Below are positions 26,096-36,252 of a DNA stretch of 64,000 nt, in pieces. The notes beneath the pieces were generated by a model, which had not been told where the DNA came from, did no database searches, and saw nothing but the letters and a program-made list of their open reading frames with translations. Origin of the DNA: Streptomyces marinisediminis (GTDB lineage: Bacteria; Actinomycetota; Actinomycetes; Streptomycetales; Streptomycetaceae); assembly GCF_026262575.1 (NCBI RefSeq), contig NZ_JAPKFL010000006.1, forward strand, positions 185,124-249,123. Direction: 5' to 3'. The position numbers and the translations under genes were made by a program. Each line of letters begins with the position of its first letter. The stretch's first letter is position 1.

Positions 26096-27288
26096 GCCGC
26101 CGCGCGGTCCCCGGTGTCCACGGCCGACGTCGCCGTGGCACCGGCCTCCACCGCGTCGCCGACCTGGTCGGCGGTGAGGGCGTAACCGGTGTCCGGGTCG
26201 CTGACCGAGCGGGCGAAGACGACGCCGTAGACCTCGCCGTCCGGGGTGAGCAGCGGCCCACCGGAGTTGCCGGGGCGCACGGTGCCCCGCACCGGGTGGA
26301 TCTCGCGGGTCACCATGGAGGAGCCGTAGATGTCCTGGCCGCGCGCGGTGACCTCGCCGCCCAGGGTGGCCGCCCGCAGGTCCAGCCCGCCGTTCTCCGG
26401 GTAGCCGGCGATGACGGCCTGGTCGCCGCGCGAGCCGTCGGCCGCGAAGTCCAGCACGGGCGCGCTCAGCTCCGGGACGTGCAGCACCGCGACGTCGATG
26501 TCCGGGTCGAAGTACACCACGGTGCCCGTCAGCGCCGGGCCGGTGCCCGCGACGCGCACGGTGGGCCGGTCCACGCCCGCGACGACGTGGGCGTTGGTCA
26601 TCACCCGCTGCGGGGCGAACGCGAAGCCGCTGCCCTCCTGGCCCTGGCGGCGCCCGTCGACCACCGCCACGCCCTCCACCTTCACCGAGCTGCGCTGCGC
26701 GGCCGTCGTGGCCGCCTGCGTCACCGCGTCCCCGGTGGGCTCGGGCACGCCGGTGATCGGCTCGCTCTCGAAGGGGTTGAACACCTGCGGGAAGCCCGCC
26801 GTCCTCAGCGCGCCCGTGGCCCGGTTGAACCAGGTCGGCGCCTGCTCCGGCATGCGCTCGTGCACCGCGCCGAGCACGGTGGAGCCCCGGATGGCCTGGC
26901 CCACCTCCGGCGAGGGCGAGCCGACCAGCGCGCTGGCCGCGACCCAGGCCACCACCAGCGCGGCGACCGCGTTGGCCACCGCGCCCCCGGCGCCGTCCAG
27001 CCAGCGCACCGGCGTCCAGCGCACGGCGTCGCGCACCGCCCAGCCCAGCCGGGAGCCCAGCGCGTGCCCCACCCCGGCCGGCAGCAGCACCGTGAGGACG
27101 GCGACGACCGTGGCCGCCGCGCCGCCCCGCTCGACCAGGTCGAGCGTGAACGGCAGCAGCCACACGCCGATCACCGCGCCGCCCAGGAACCCGGCGAAGG
27201 CGGCCACCGCCGCCACCAGTCCGCGCTGCCAGCCGGCCACCGCGAAGGCGAGCACCGCCAGTACCAGCACCGCGTCGAGCAGGTTCAC
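26089..27288 (-). CDS. MarP-family membrane-bound serine protease
   Basis: A 399-residue protein from GTG 27288. The first 130 residues contain four hydrophobic segments of the CvpA-like membrane domain (LLDAVLVLAVLAFAVAGWQRG onward in pieces). Then follows a chymotrypsin-like protease domain: catalytic His in TNAHVVAG, Asp in DPDIDVAVL and Ser in RPGNSGGPLL. The same layout is found in mycobacterial MarP, a periplasmic protease needed for acid and oxidative stress resistance. Here the role is probably cell-envelope stress; the target is unknown. It runs toward the LPMO gene. The 112 bases between it and the next upstream gene suggest a possible shared transcript. Confidence 0.88.
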   Translation of the reverse strand: MNLLDAVLVLAVLAFAVAGWQRGLVAAVAAFAGFLGGAVIGVWLLPFTLDLVERGGAAATVVAVLTVLLPAGVGHALGSRLGWAVRDAVRWTPVRWLDGAGGAVANAVAALVVAWVAASALVGSPSPEVGQAIRGSTVLGAVHERMPEQAPTWFNRATGALRTAGFPQVFNPFESEPITGVPEPTGDAVTQAATTAAQRSSVKVEGVAVVDGRRQGQEGSGFAFAPQRVMTNAHVVAGVDRPTVRVAGTGPALTGTVVYFDPDIDVAVLHVPELSAPVLDFAADGSRGDQAVIAGYPENGGLDLRAATLGGEVTARGQDIYGSSMVTREIHPVRGTVRPGNSGGPLLTPDGEVYGVVFARSVSDPDTGYALTADQVGDAVEAGATATSAVDTGDRAAAR

Positions 27289-27400
27289 GACCGTCCCCTT
27301 CCCTCGCTCGGCCCCCGGGCCGTCCGCGCGCGGCCCTCCCCACCCAGAACGTCGCGGGCCGCCCGGCTGGTTCCCGGCGCGGCCCGCCGTGCGCCGCCGG

Positions 27401-28456
27401 TCAACGGAGCTGGAGGTCGGTGAGCAGGGCCCGGTGGTCGGTGCCGGGCAGGTCGACGAAGCTCGCGTCGACGGGGACGACGCCCTCGCTCACCAGCACG
27501 TGGTCGATCTGCGCGCCCAGCCACGGTGCGGTGACCGACGGCCAGGTCGGCGTGCGGGAGTGGCCGAGCAGGCGGGCCGCGTCGCGCAGCCCGGTGTCCA
27601 GGACGGCGCGGAAGGCGGCGTGGTCCTGGGAGGCGTTGAAGTCGCCCGCGACGACCGTGCGGGTCTGCCCGCGCCGCGCGGCGGCCCGCCGCACGTTCTC
27701 CAGCTCCCGCGCCCAGGCGTCCATCGAGCCCAGGCGCGGCGGCATGGGGTGCACCACCTGCACCCGCAGGGGCACGCCGTCGACGTCGGCCACCGCGCCC
27801 GGCATCGACAGGGTCCCCGGCACCCGGCTCTCCTCACCGAGCGGGTAGACGCTCAGCAGCGCCGAGCCCTCCGCCGGTCCGCTGCCCACGACGACCCGGT
27901 GCGGGTACGCCTCGCGCCACCGCGGGGCGCCGAGCGCGGCGGCGCAGCGCCGGTCGCACTCCTGGAGCGCGACCAGGTGGGGGCGTTCGCGGCGCAGCGC
28001 CGCCAGCAGGCCCTCGGTGGCGTTCCCGAACTCCAGGTTGGCCGTCAGCACCCGGACCTGGGTCAGCGGCGGCGCGCTCGGCACGCGCTGCGCGGAGCCG
28101 TAGGGCTGGAGGAACCACACCGTCGTCCCCAGCACGGCCAGCGACCAGCCGACGAGCACCGGGCGGCGGGCCAGCACGCCCCCGGCCAGCGCCAGCCAGC
28201 CCGGCACCAGGAACCAGGGGAGGAAGGCCAGGAGCTGGGGGAGTGGCAGGGGCCCGTCCGCGTCCAGCGCCCGTGCCGTGAGCGCGGCGCTCGGCGGGAG
28301 GAGCAGGGCGGCGGCGGACGCGGTCAGCCAGCGGCGCCGGGGCCGGGGCCGGGAGGGCACCGGCGCGGCCACCCGCTCCGGCACGGGCGTCGGCGCGACG
28401 GTGACGTTCGTCGGCTGGTCGTACTCTTGAGTCCGCACACCCCGATCGTGCACCAT
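27401..28456 (-). CDS. Endonuclease/exonuclease/phosphatase-family membrane protein
   Basis: A 351-residue protein. ATG 28456 or the nearby GTG (28438) may be the start. After a cytoplasmic Pro/Arg-rich tail come three hydrophobic segments (residues about 43-115), then an EEP domain outside or at the membrane: TANLEFGNAT, LQECDRR, VVHPMPPRL, VVAGDFNAS and a C-terminal GTDHRALL with the catalytic His. These are the metal-binding and catalytic residues of the DNase I-like fold. Substrates of such anchored EEP proteins in actinomycetes are not established. The 5' end overlaps the open frame of the NTF2-like gene by about 130 bases. Confidence 0.8.
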   Translation of the reverse strand: MVHDRGVRTQEYDQPTNVTVAPTPVPERVAAPVPSRPRPRRRWLTASAAALLLPPSAALTARALDADGPLPLPQLLAFLPWFLVPGWLALAGGVLARRPVLVGWSLAVLGTTVWFLQPYGSAQRVPSAPPLTQVRVLTANLEFGNATEGLLAALRRERPHLVALQECDRRCAAALGAPRWREAYPHRVVVGSGPAEGSALLSVYPLGEESRVPGTLSMPGAVADVDGVPLRVQVVHPMPPRLGSMDAWARELENVRRAAARRGQTRTVVAGDFNASQDHAAFRAVLDTGLRDAARLLGHSRTPTWPSVTAPWLGAQIDHVLVSEGVVPVDASFVDLPGTDHRALLTDLQLR

Positions 28457-29010
28457 CGGCGCCGCCCAGCCGTGGAACTCACCCGTCCGTCATGTCCCGC
28501 ACGGTGTCCGGGCCGGTGTCCGGGCCGGCGTGGGGGGGAGGCGCCAGGCCCCGCGTCCTTCAGCATGTCGCCCCAGCCCTGCTGGATCATCGTCTGGAAG
28601 GCCCACCGCCCGTTCGACCGGACCAGGACGTCGGCGTAGACCAGCTCCCGGCTCTCGCCGCCCGCGGTCATCGTCGACCGGCTGAAGACGACGGCGAGGG
28701 CGGGGCCGAGGAACACCGGCGTGCGCTCCGAGGCGAACGACATCTCCCCGGGTTCCCCGCCCGCGTCGCCCATGACGCCCGTCATCGTGTCGGTGAACTC
28801 CGCGCGGTCCCACCGACCGCACCAGGCGTCCCCGGCCGAGTCGTCGGTGACCAGGTTGAGCGGGAAGCGGGCCGCGTCCGCGAGCGCCGCCACGTCGCCC
28901 CGCGCGCTGTCCGCGTCGTAGCGGGCGAACCACTCCTCCAGGCTGCGCCGGTCCTCCTCGGTGGGCGTGTAGTCGGTCAGCCGGGCGGCGGTCTCGTAGT
29001 GGAACGTCAT
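28324..29010 (-). CDS. NTF2/SnoaL-like protein with a doubtful C-terminus
   Basis: The start is ATG 29010, preceded by AGGAGTGCCC on the coding strand. The first 150 or so residues look like an NTF2-like cone-shaped domain (YTPTEEDRRSLEEWFARYD, LVTDDSAGDAWCGRW, LVYADVLVRSNGRWAFQTMI). After DMLKDAGPGAS the frame reads on for 75 Pro/Arg/Gly-rich residues into the next gene and stops at 28324. A run of seven G (28532-28538) lies exactly at the change. A one-base shift there would end the protein a few residues later, at about 28490, at a length normal for the family. Either an overlap or a frameshift or sequencing error is possible. Function is unknown. Confidence 0.6.
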   Translation of the reverse strand: MTFHYETAARLTDYTPTEEDRRSLEEWFARYDADSARGDVAALADAARFPLNLVTDDSAGDAWCGRWDRAEFTDTMTGVMGDAGGEPGEMSFASERTPVFLGPALAVVFSRSTMTAGGESRELVYADVLVRSNGRWAFQTMIQQGWGDMLKDAGPGASPPRRPGHRPGHRAGHDGRVSSTAGRRRWCTIGVCGLKSTTSRRTSPSRRRPCRSGWPRRCPPGPGPGAAG

Positions 29011-29115
29011 GGGCACTCCTCGCGGCCGGGAACGGGCGTCGTCACCTGGGGCGACGCGCTTCACGGTAGGACGCCGCCCGCAACTAGTCAAATTTGATGA
29101 GTTGGTCGGACGCCC

Positions 29116-29167
29116 GTGCCGCGCACCGCCGGCGCGGTGCCGCGCACGCACCGGCGGTGCGCGGCAC
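29116..29167. terminator. First of two perfect hairpins downstream of gcl
   Basis: A 17-bp perfect stem: 29116-29132 pairs with 29151-29167 around an 18-base loop. It lies between the gcl stop and the NTF2-like start; both genes are read on the minus strand. Confidence 0.7.
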
Positions 29168-29205
29168 AGGCCGAGGGCCCGGGCGGTGCCCGGGCCCTCG
29201 GCCTG
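29167..29205. terminator. Second perfect hairpin (gcl terminator)
   Basis: An 18-bp perfect stem, arms 29167-29184 and 29188-29205, with the 3-base loop GGT. It abuts the first hairpin and lies 60 bases after the gcl stop. Confidence 0.8.
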
Positions 29206-29264
29206 CTGTCCCCGGCCTGTCGGGCGAGGGGTGCGGGGGCGGGCCGGCCGGCCCGCCCGGTCGG

Positions 29265-31040
<1,776 letters not shown>

Positions 31041-31081
31041 GGAGTGCTCCTGGGTTGACCGTGCGTGGCTTTCCGCTCGAC

Positions 31082-31096
31082 TTCCACATGGCGGAA
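31082..31096. promoter_or_regulatory. AllR-type operator 1 upstream of gcl
   Basis: TTCC-ACATGGC-GGAA, 42 bases before the gcl start. It has the same TTCC-N7-GGAA spacing as sites in front of hyi, aceB and allB. Confidence 0.65.
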
Positions 31097-31176
31097 TTCA
31101 CGTTCTACGATATGAAATGAGAGTACGGAGCCGGAGCGGGTGGCGTCAAGCTTTATGTCGCAATGCGAATAAGCAA

Positions 31177-31191
31177 TTCCGCTGTGCGGAA
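31177..31191. promoter_or_regulatory. AllR-type operator 2 upstream of gcl
   Basis: TTCC-GCTGTGC-GGAA, extended to ATTCCGC...GCGGAAT, 95 bases from the first site (about nine helical turns), compatible with looping or two dimers. Confidence 0.65.
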
Positions 31192-31259
31192 TAATGGCGC
31201 GGGTGGGGCGCGGCCTCCGGCGCCGCGCCGGTCCGGGCCCAGGCCGCTTGCCGCCGAGG

Positions 31260-31283
31260 CGCCGTGCCGCGCACGGCACGGCG
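31260..31283. terminator. Terminator hairpin after the zinc-ribbon gene
   Basis: CGCCGTGCCG (31260-31269) and CGGCACGGCG (31274-31283) form a perfect 10-bp stem with a 4-base loop, 33 bases after the stop of the minus-strand gene. Confidence 0.65.
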
Positions 31284-31315
31284 GTACCCGGGCGCGCCCC
31301 GGGCCCGGCCCCGGG

Positions 31316-32044
31316 TCAGCCCGCCAGGCGCTCCGCGGCCTGGTTCACCGGCTGCGGCGTCCCGGTGAGGTCCAGCACGAACAGCGGGACGTCCAGCAGT
31401 TCGCCGCGCGCCCGAGCCTCGGGCGCGTAGCCGGCGAGGGCGAAGCAGGCGGTGGCCACCGAGGCGTGCAGCCCGGTGAGCCACAGCGTCTCCACGGCCC
31501 GGGCGCCGACCGCCGTCGTGGACGGGTCGACGCGGGCCACGACGCCCGGTCCGCGCAGGTCGATGCCGGACGCGGGCGAGCCGTGCACCGCCCGGACGCC
31601 GTGGAAGCCCAGCCAGTGGAGGTAGTGCGCGGCGGCCAGCACGGCGTCGCGTCCGGTACGGATCGTCGTGGGGGAGAAGGCGGGCCGCTCAGGCGGACGC
31701 GCGCCGGTGCTCTCGACCACCCCGGAGGCGGCCCCCGACGCCGCCTGAGGGGTGCCCGCCGCCGCGCGGTCCACCGGCAGGGCCAGCAGCGTGCCGCAGG
31801 CGCAGCCCAGTTCGGGCTGCGGCCAGTCGCCCTCCCGGCCGCAGGAGCCGCAGCGGACGGCGACCCAGGACGCGTCCCAGGTGCGGTGGCGCACCCGGAC
31901 CGGCGCCGCCCCCGGCACCAGCGGCAGGGCGACCGGCGCACCGCACGGGCACGGGTAGGCGGGTGGTGTGTAGACGTGCTCGCGCCGGCACACCGGGCAG
32001 CGCACCGGCTCGTAGCGGGGTTCGGGCCGCGTCGTCTCCGCCAT
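31316..32044 (-). CDS. Zinc-ribbon protein of unknown function
   Basis: A 242-residue protein from ATG 32044. It has two zinc-ribbon-like Cys sets: C16, C19, C32, C34 and C65, C68, C81, C83 (pattern CxxC...CxC twice). After a Ser/Ala/Pro linker comes a C-terminal alpha/beta domain of about 130 residues (TGRDAVLAAAHYLHWLGFHGVRAVHGS, with GIDLRGPGVVARVD). Its Asp-rich pattern around strand 2 and 3 is reminiscent of restriction-endonuclease-like (Mrr/YraN) folds, a weak resemblance. I do not recognise the family. It lies between gcl and catalase on the same strand but has its own hairpin. Confidence 0.65.
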   Translation of the reverse strand: MAETTRPEPRYEPVRCPVCRREHVYTPPAYPCPCGAPVALPLVPGAAPVRVRHRTWDASWVAVRCGSCGREGDWPQPELGCACGTLLALPVDRAAAGTPQAASGAASGVVESTGARPPERPAFSPTTIRTGRDAVLAAAHYLHWLGFHGVRAVHGSPASGIDLRGPGVVARVDPSTTAVGARAVETLWLTGLHASVATACFALAGYAPEARARGELLDVPLFVLDLTGTPQPVNQAAERLAG

Positions 32045-32274
32045 GGGGCCATCGTCCCCGAAACGGCGCGGTCCCGCGGGCGAACCGCGGGACCGGGGCG
32101 GGGTGGTGGTGCGCCCGGCGGGGCGAGGCTGGACGCGACAGGACGTTCGCGCCGCCGGGCGGGTCTGCCGACGGCCCCCTCCCGCGGCGCCCGCGCAGGC
32201 GTGCCGCCGGGGCGTGCGCCGGAGGAGTGCGGGAAGGAGTGCCGAAGGGGGTGCCTGAAGCGGGTCACCGTGGT

Positions 32275-32322
32275 GTCCCGCACCGCCGGCCACCCCTCGT
32301 CCACGGGCCGGCGGTGCGGGAC
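32275..32322. terminator. Catalase terminator hairpin
   Basis: A perfect 17-bp stem: 32275-32291 with 32306-32322, 14-base loop, 58 bases beyond the catalase stop. The rest of 32045-32379 shows no gene. Confidence 0.75.
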
Positions 32323-32379
32323 GCGCTCGGGCCGACCTCCCAATCGGCCCTCGCGCGGCTCCTCCGCGCGCGGGCGGGC

Positions 32380-33837
32380 TCAGCCCTCGCGCAGCTCGCG
32401 CACGGCCTCCTCGACGCGCCGGCCGTACTCGGGGTCGGCGGCGTGGAAGTGGGCGAGGTTCCGGTCCACGACGTCGTCGCGGGTCACCTGGGACAGCCCG
32501 CCGGCGATGTTCGCGACCAGGCGCTGGCGCTCCTCCGGCGACATCAGCCGGTAGAGCTCGCCGGCCTGGAAGAAGTCGTCGTCCTTGGCGTGCCGCGGCG
32601 TCTGGTGTGTGCCGGTGTGCCCGGAGACGGCGAACGGCGCGGCCAGCGCCTGGCCGGTCTCCACCGGGCCGCCGTAGGAGTTGGGCTCGTAGTTCTTGGC
32701 CCCGCGGCCCTGCGGGTTGGTGGCCATGAGGCCGTCCCGGCCGTAGTTGTCGGCCGTCGTCGCCTTCGGCGCGTTCACCGGGAGCTGGGTGTGGTTGACG
32801 CCCAGGCGGTAGCGGTGCGCGTCCGCGTAGGCGAACAGGCGGCCCTGGAGCATCTTGTCCGGGGACGGGCCGATGCCGGGGACGAAGTTGTTCGGCGAGA
32901 ACGCGGCCTGCTCCACCTCGGCGAACACGTTGTCCGGGTTGCGGTCCAGCACCAGGCGGCCCACCCGGCGCAGCGGGTAGTCGGCGTGCGGCCACACCTT
33001 GGTGAGATCGAACGGGTTGAACGTGTAGCCGGCGGCCTCTGCGGCGGGCATGACCTGCACGTACAGCGTCCAGGACGGGTGCACGCCGCGCTCGATGGCC
33101 TGGAGCAGATCCGTCTGGTGGCTGTTGGCGTCCCGGCCGGCGAGCTCGGCGCCCTGCTCGCTGCTCAGGCAGCGGATGCCCTGGTTGGTCTTGAAGTGGT
33201 ACTTGACGAAGAACGCCTCGCCCTCGGCGTTGGTCCACTGGTAGGTGTGGGAGCCGTAGCCGTTCATGTGCCGGTACGAGGCGGGGATGCCGCGGTCGCC
33301 CATGAGCCAGGTGACCTGGTGCGTGGCCTCGGGGGCGTGGGCCCAGAAGTCCCAGACGTTGTCCGGCTCCTGGCGGCCCGTGAAGGGGTCGCGCTTCTGG
33401 GAGTGGATGAAGTCGGGGAACTTCAGCGGGTCCTTGATGAAGAAGACCGGGGTGTTGTTGCCGACGAGGTCGTAGTTGCCCTCCTCGGTGTAGAACTTCA
33501 CCGCGAAGCCGCGCGGGTCGCGCACCGCGTCGGCGCCGCCGAGGTTGTCGGCCACGGTGGAGAAGCGGACGAAGACCTCGGTGCGCCGGCCGACGGTGCC
33601 CAGGAAGGCCGCCCGGGTGAGGCCGGAGACGTCGTCGGTCACCTCGAAGTGGCCGTAGGCGCCGGAGCCCCGGGCGTGCACGACCCGCTCCGGGATGCGC
33701 TCGCGGTTGAACCGGGCCAGCTTCTCCAGCAGGTGCTGGTCCTGGATCAGCAGCGGACCGCCGACGCCTGCGGCGGCGGAGTTCTGGTTGTCGGCGACCG
33801 GGGCGCCGGACTCGGTCGTCAGCGTGGGCTTCGACAT
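32380..33837 (-). CDS. katA: Clade-3 type monofunctional haem catalase
   Basis: A 485-residue catalase from ATG 33837. Visible motifs are the active-site His region [20 protein letters not shown] (catalytic His in VVHARG), the Asn region [12 protein letters not shown], and the haem-ligand Tyr in [14 protein letters not shown]. It degrades hydrogen peroxide. Its place between glyoxylate genes and the uricase operon fits removal of peroxide made by uricase. A TCAACA-N3-TGTTGA palindrome at 33911-33925, shared with the uricase operon, suggests co-regulation. Confidence 0.95.
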   Translation of the reverse strand: MSKPTLTTESGAPVADNQNSAAAGVGGPLLIQDQHLLEKLARFNRERIPERVVHARGSGAYGHFEVTDDVSGLTRAAFLGTVGRRTEVFVRFSTVADNLGGADAVRDPRGFAVKFYTEEGNYDLVGNNTPVFFIKDPLKFPDFIHSQKRDPFTGRQEPDNVWDFWAHAPEATHQVTWLMGDRGIPASYRHMNGYGSHTYQWTNAEGEAFFVKYHFKTNQGIRCLSSEQGAELAGRDANSHQTDLLQAIERGVHPSWTLYVQVMPAAEAAGYTFNPFDLTKVWPHADYPLRRVGRLVLDRNPDNVFAEVEQAAFSPNNFVPGIGPSPDKMLQGRLFAYADAHRYRLGVNHTQLPVNAPKATTADNYGRDGLMATNPQGRGAKNYEPNSYGGPVETGQALAAPFAVSGHTGTHQTPRHAKDDDFFQAGELYRLMSPEERQRLVANIAGGLSQVTRDDVVDRNLAHFHAADPEYGRRVEEAVRELREG

Positions 33838-33910
33838 GGTGACCTTCCGTACGGGAGCGCGGAAGACCCCTTCCGCGGAGATGGAGCGTAAGGACGGCTA
33901 CAGCAGCACG

Positions 33911-33925
33911 TCAACAGTTTGTTGA
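33911..33925. promoter_or_regulatory. Palindrome of the TCAACA-N3-TGTTGA class upstream of catalase
   Basis: TCAACAGTTTGTTGA, a perfect 6-bp inverted repeat with a 3-base centre, 74 bases before the catalase start. The same arms and spacing recur at 37027-37041 and, with one change, at 54370-54384. Confidence 0.7.
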
Positions 33926-33995
33926 ATTACCGGGCGGCGGCGCCTGGGCGCGACAGGACAGGTTGTCAGCGCCGCCGCCCGGAGTCCGGGGTGGA

Positions 33996-34898
33996 TCAGG
34001 CCGTCCGCTCGCCCGAGAGGCGCTCGACGGCGCGCAGCAGGGCCGAGTGGTCCAGGCCGCCGTCGCCCTGGGCGCGCAGGGAGGCGACGAGTTGGGCCAC
34101 GACCGCGCCGACCGGCAGGGCGGCGCCGACGCTGCGGGCGGCGTCGGTGACGATGCCCATGTCCTTGTGGTGCAGGTCGATGCGGAAGCCCGGGGCGAAG
34201 TCGCGGTTCTTGAAGTTGTCCTTCTTGCGGGCCAGCACGGTCGAGCCGGCCAGGCCGCCGCCGAGGACCTCCAGCGCGGCGTCCAGGCTCACGCCGGACT
34301 TCTCCAGGAAGACCACGGCCTCCGCGCACGCCTGGATGTTCACGGCCACGATGAGCTGGTTGGCCGCCTTGACCGTCTGGCCGGAGCCGTGCGGGCCGCA
34401 CAGGACGACGGTCTTGCCCAGCGTGTCCAGGATCGGCCTGGCCTCGTCGAAGACGGACTGCTCGCCGCCGACCATGATGGACAGCACCGCCTCGACGGCG
34501 CCCGCCTCGCCGCCGGAGACCGGGGCGTCCAGGACCTTCAGGTCCTTGCCGGCCGCGGCGGCGGCCTCGGCGACCGCGATGGAGGTCTGCGGGGTGATGG
34601 AGGACATGTCGATGATCGTGGCGCCCGGCTTGGCGTGGGCGAGCACGCCGTCGTCACCGAGGATGACGGCCTTCACCTGGGGGTCGGCCGGCACCATCGT
34701 GATGACCACGTCGGCGTCGGCGACGGCCTGGGCGACCGAGGCCGCGGCCGTGCCGCCGTTCGCCGCGAGCCGGTCGAGCTTCTCCCGCTCCAGGGTGAAG
34801 CCGGTGACGGGGTAGCCCGCTTTGATCAGGTTCTCGGCCATGGGGGAGCCCATGATGCCCAGGCCGATCCAGGCGATCTTCGGAAGTGCGTTGCTCAT
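33996..34898 (-). CDS. glxR: Tartronate semialdehyde reductase (2-hydroxy-3-oxopropionate reductase)
   Basis: A 300-residue 3-hydroxyisobutyrate dehydrogenase-family enzyme from ATG 34898. It has the NAD(P) motif IGLGIMGSPMAENLIKAG, the substrate motif DAPVSGGEAGA, the catalytic Lys region GQTVKAANQLIVA, and KDMGIVTDAA near the end. It reduces tartronate semialdehyde from Gcl to glycerate. It follows hyi on the same strand (69-base gap), so both are probably transcribed from the AllR-type promoter at 35834. Confidence 0.93.
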   Translation of the reverse strand: MSNALPKIAWIGLGIMGSPMAENLIKAGYPVTGFTLEREKLDRLAANGGTAAASVAQAVADADVVITMVPADPQVKAVILGDDGVLAHAKPGATIIDMSSITPQTSIAVAEAAAAAGKDLKVLDAPVSGGEAGAVEAVLSIMVGGEQSVFDEARPILDTLGKTVVLCGPHGSGQTVKAANQLIVAVNIQACAEAVVFLEKSGVSLDAALEVLGGGLAGSTVLARKKDNFKNRDFAPGFRIDLHHKDMGIVTDAARSVGAALPVGAVVAQLVASLRAQGDGGLDHSALLRAVERLSGERTA

Positions 34899-34967
34899 GA
34901 CGTCAGGTGCCTTTCGGTGCCGTGCGTACAGCGGGGTTCGGTGGGGCGGCCGCGCGGGTGCCGCGCG

Positions 34968-35816
34968 TCAGCCCGCGGCGGGCGCGGGGCGCAGCGGCGC
35001 GGGCAGCCACGCGAAGGCGCCGGCGCTGGGCGCGTCGCCCGGCTTGTACTCCAGGCCGACCCAGCCGTCGTACCCCGCCTTCCGCAGCCGGTCGAGCAGG
35101 TCGGGGAAGTCCAGGTCGCCGGTGCCGGGCGCGCCGCGGCCGGGGTTGTCGGCGATCTGCACGTGGCCGGTGACGGCCGCGTACTCCTCGATGACCGCGC
35201 CCAGGTCCTCCCCGTTCATGGACAGGTGGTAGAGGTCCATCAGGAACGCGGCGTTCGACAGGCCGGTGGCGGCGTTGACCCGCCGCACGACCTCGACGGC
35301 GGCCGGGGCGCTCACCAGCGGGTACTTCGGCGACTCCGGCCGGTTCAGCGCCTCGATCAGCAGCACGGCGCCGACGCGGTCGGCGGCCCGCGCGGCCAGG
35401 GTGAGGTTCTCCAGCGCCAGCTCGTCCTGGACGGCCGGGTCCACGCCGTCCACGCGGTTGCCATAGAGGGCGTTGAGCGCCGTGCAGCCCACCGAGGCGG
35501 CGAAGTCGGCGGCCACGTCCACGTTGGCCCGGAAGCGCTCCGACTCCTCGCCGGGCACCGACAGGGCGCCGCGGTCGGGGCCGGGGAGCCGGCCCGCGTA
35601 GAAGTTCAGCCCCGTCAACCGGACCCCCGCGTCGGTGAGCGCGCCGCGCAGGGCGTCCAGCTCCGCCTGGTCCGGGGTGGGGGTGTCGACCCACGGCCAC
35701 CACAGCTCCACCGCGGTGAAGCCCGCGGCCGCGGCGGCGGCGGGCCGCTCCAGCAGCGGGAGCTCCGTGAAGAGGATCGAGAGGTTCACAGTGAAGCGCG
35801 TGTCCGTGTAGCCCAT
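34968..35816 (-). CDS. hyi: Hydroxypyruvate isomerase family TIM-barrel enzyme
   Basis: A 282-residue protein from ATG 35816. It is an AP-endonuclease-2-type TIM barrel with the opening TRFTVNLSILFTELPLLERP and metal-site residues in LLIEALNRPE, FLMDLYHLSMNGED and GHVQIADNPGRGAPGTGDLD. Hyi converts hydroxypyruvate and tartronate semialdehyde into one another and accompanies gcl and glxR. Two AllR-type palindromes lie 18-53 bases upstream, close to where the promoter must be. Confidence 0.92.
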   Translation of the reverse strand: MGYTDTRFTVNLSILFTELPLLERPAAAAAAGFTAVELWWPWVDTPTPDQAELDALRGALTDAGVRLTGLNFYAGRLPGPDRGALSVPGEESERFRANVDVAADFAASVGCTALNALYGNRVDGVDPAVQDELALENLTLAARAADRVGAVLLIEALNRPESPKYPLVSAPAAVEVVRRVNAATGLSNAAFLMDLYHLSMNGEDLGAVIEEYAAVTGHVQIADNPGRGAPGTGDLDFPDLLDRLRKAGYDGWVGLEYKPGDAPSAGAFAWLPAPLRPAPAAG

Positions 35817-35833
35817 GAGGGGTGACCCGCTCC

Positions 35834-35848
35834 TTCCGTATTGCGGAA
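35834..35848. promoter_or_regulatory. AllR-type operator 1 upstream of hyi-glxR
   Basis: TTCC-GTATTGC-GGAA within CTTCCG...CGGAAG, the most symmetric of the set, 18 bases before the hyi start. Confidence 0.72.
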
Positions 35849-35854
35849 GTTAGT

Positions 35855-35869
35855 TTCTATCTGATGGAA
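35855..35869. promoter_or_regulatory. AllR-type operator 2 (degenerate) upstream of hyi
   Basis: TTCT-ATCTGAT-GGAA, same N7 spacing with one arm mismatch, exactly two helical turns (21 bases) from the first site. Confidence 0.5.
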
Positions 35870-35985
35870 GACTGCCGCTTGGCTCAACACATTGTCAAGG
35901 GGGGAGTCCCGATCGGGTCGCGCGAGTCCGGGACGGGCGGCCCCGAGGGGGTGGGGGCGGGGGCGGCGCGGGGTACGTTGAGCCC

Positions 35986-36252
35986 GTGCGATTGAAAGTG
36001 GAGTTCACGACCGAGCCGTTCGACCTGGACGAAGCCCCGCCGCACGCGGTGGTGGCGCGCGAGATCGTGCAGCGCGGGGGCCTGGACGCCGTCGACGTGG
36101 GGCCCTTCGGCAACACGGCCGAGGGGGCGGCGGACGAGGTGCTCGCCGTGGTGGACGAGATGCTACGCCGGACCCTGACCGCCGGGGCGACGCGCGTGTC
36201 CCTGCAGGTCAACGTGGTCGGTTCCGACGACCAGGGGCCCGGTGACGCATGA
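35986..36252 (+). CDS. MTH1187/DUF77-type thiamine-binding-like protein
   Basis: An 88-residue protein from GTG 35986. It resembles the small ferredoxin-like DUF77 (thiamine-binding YkoF-like) proteins: FTTEPFDLDEAPPHAVVARE, GGLDAVDVGPFGNTAEG and the C-terminal AGATRVSLQVNVV strand. Members of the family bind thiamine or its precursor. It overlaps the following small HTH gene by four bases (ATGA), so the two are made together and may act as sensor and DNA binder; this is inference. Thiamine diphosphate is the cofactor of Gcl, encoded nearby. Confidence 0.65.
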   Translation: MRLKVEFTTEPFDLDEAPPHAVVAREIVQRGGLDAVDVGPFGNTAEGAADEVLAVVDEMLRRTLTAGATRVSLQVNVVGSDDQGPGDA

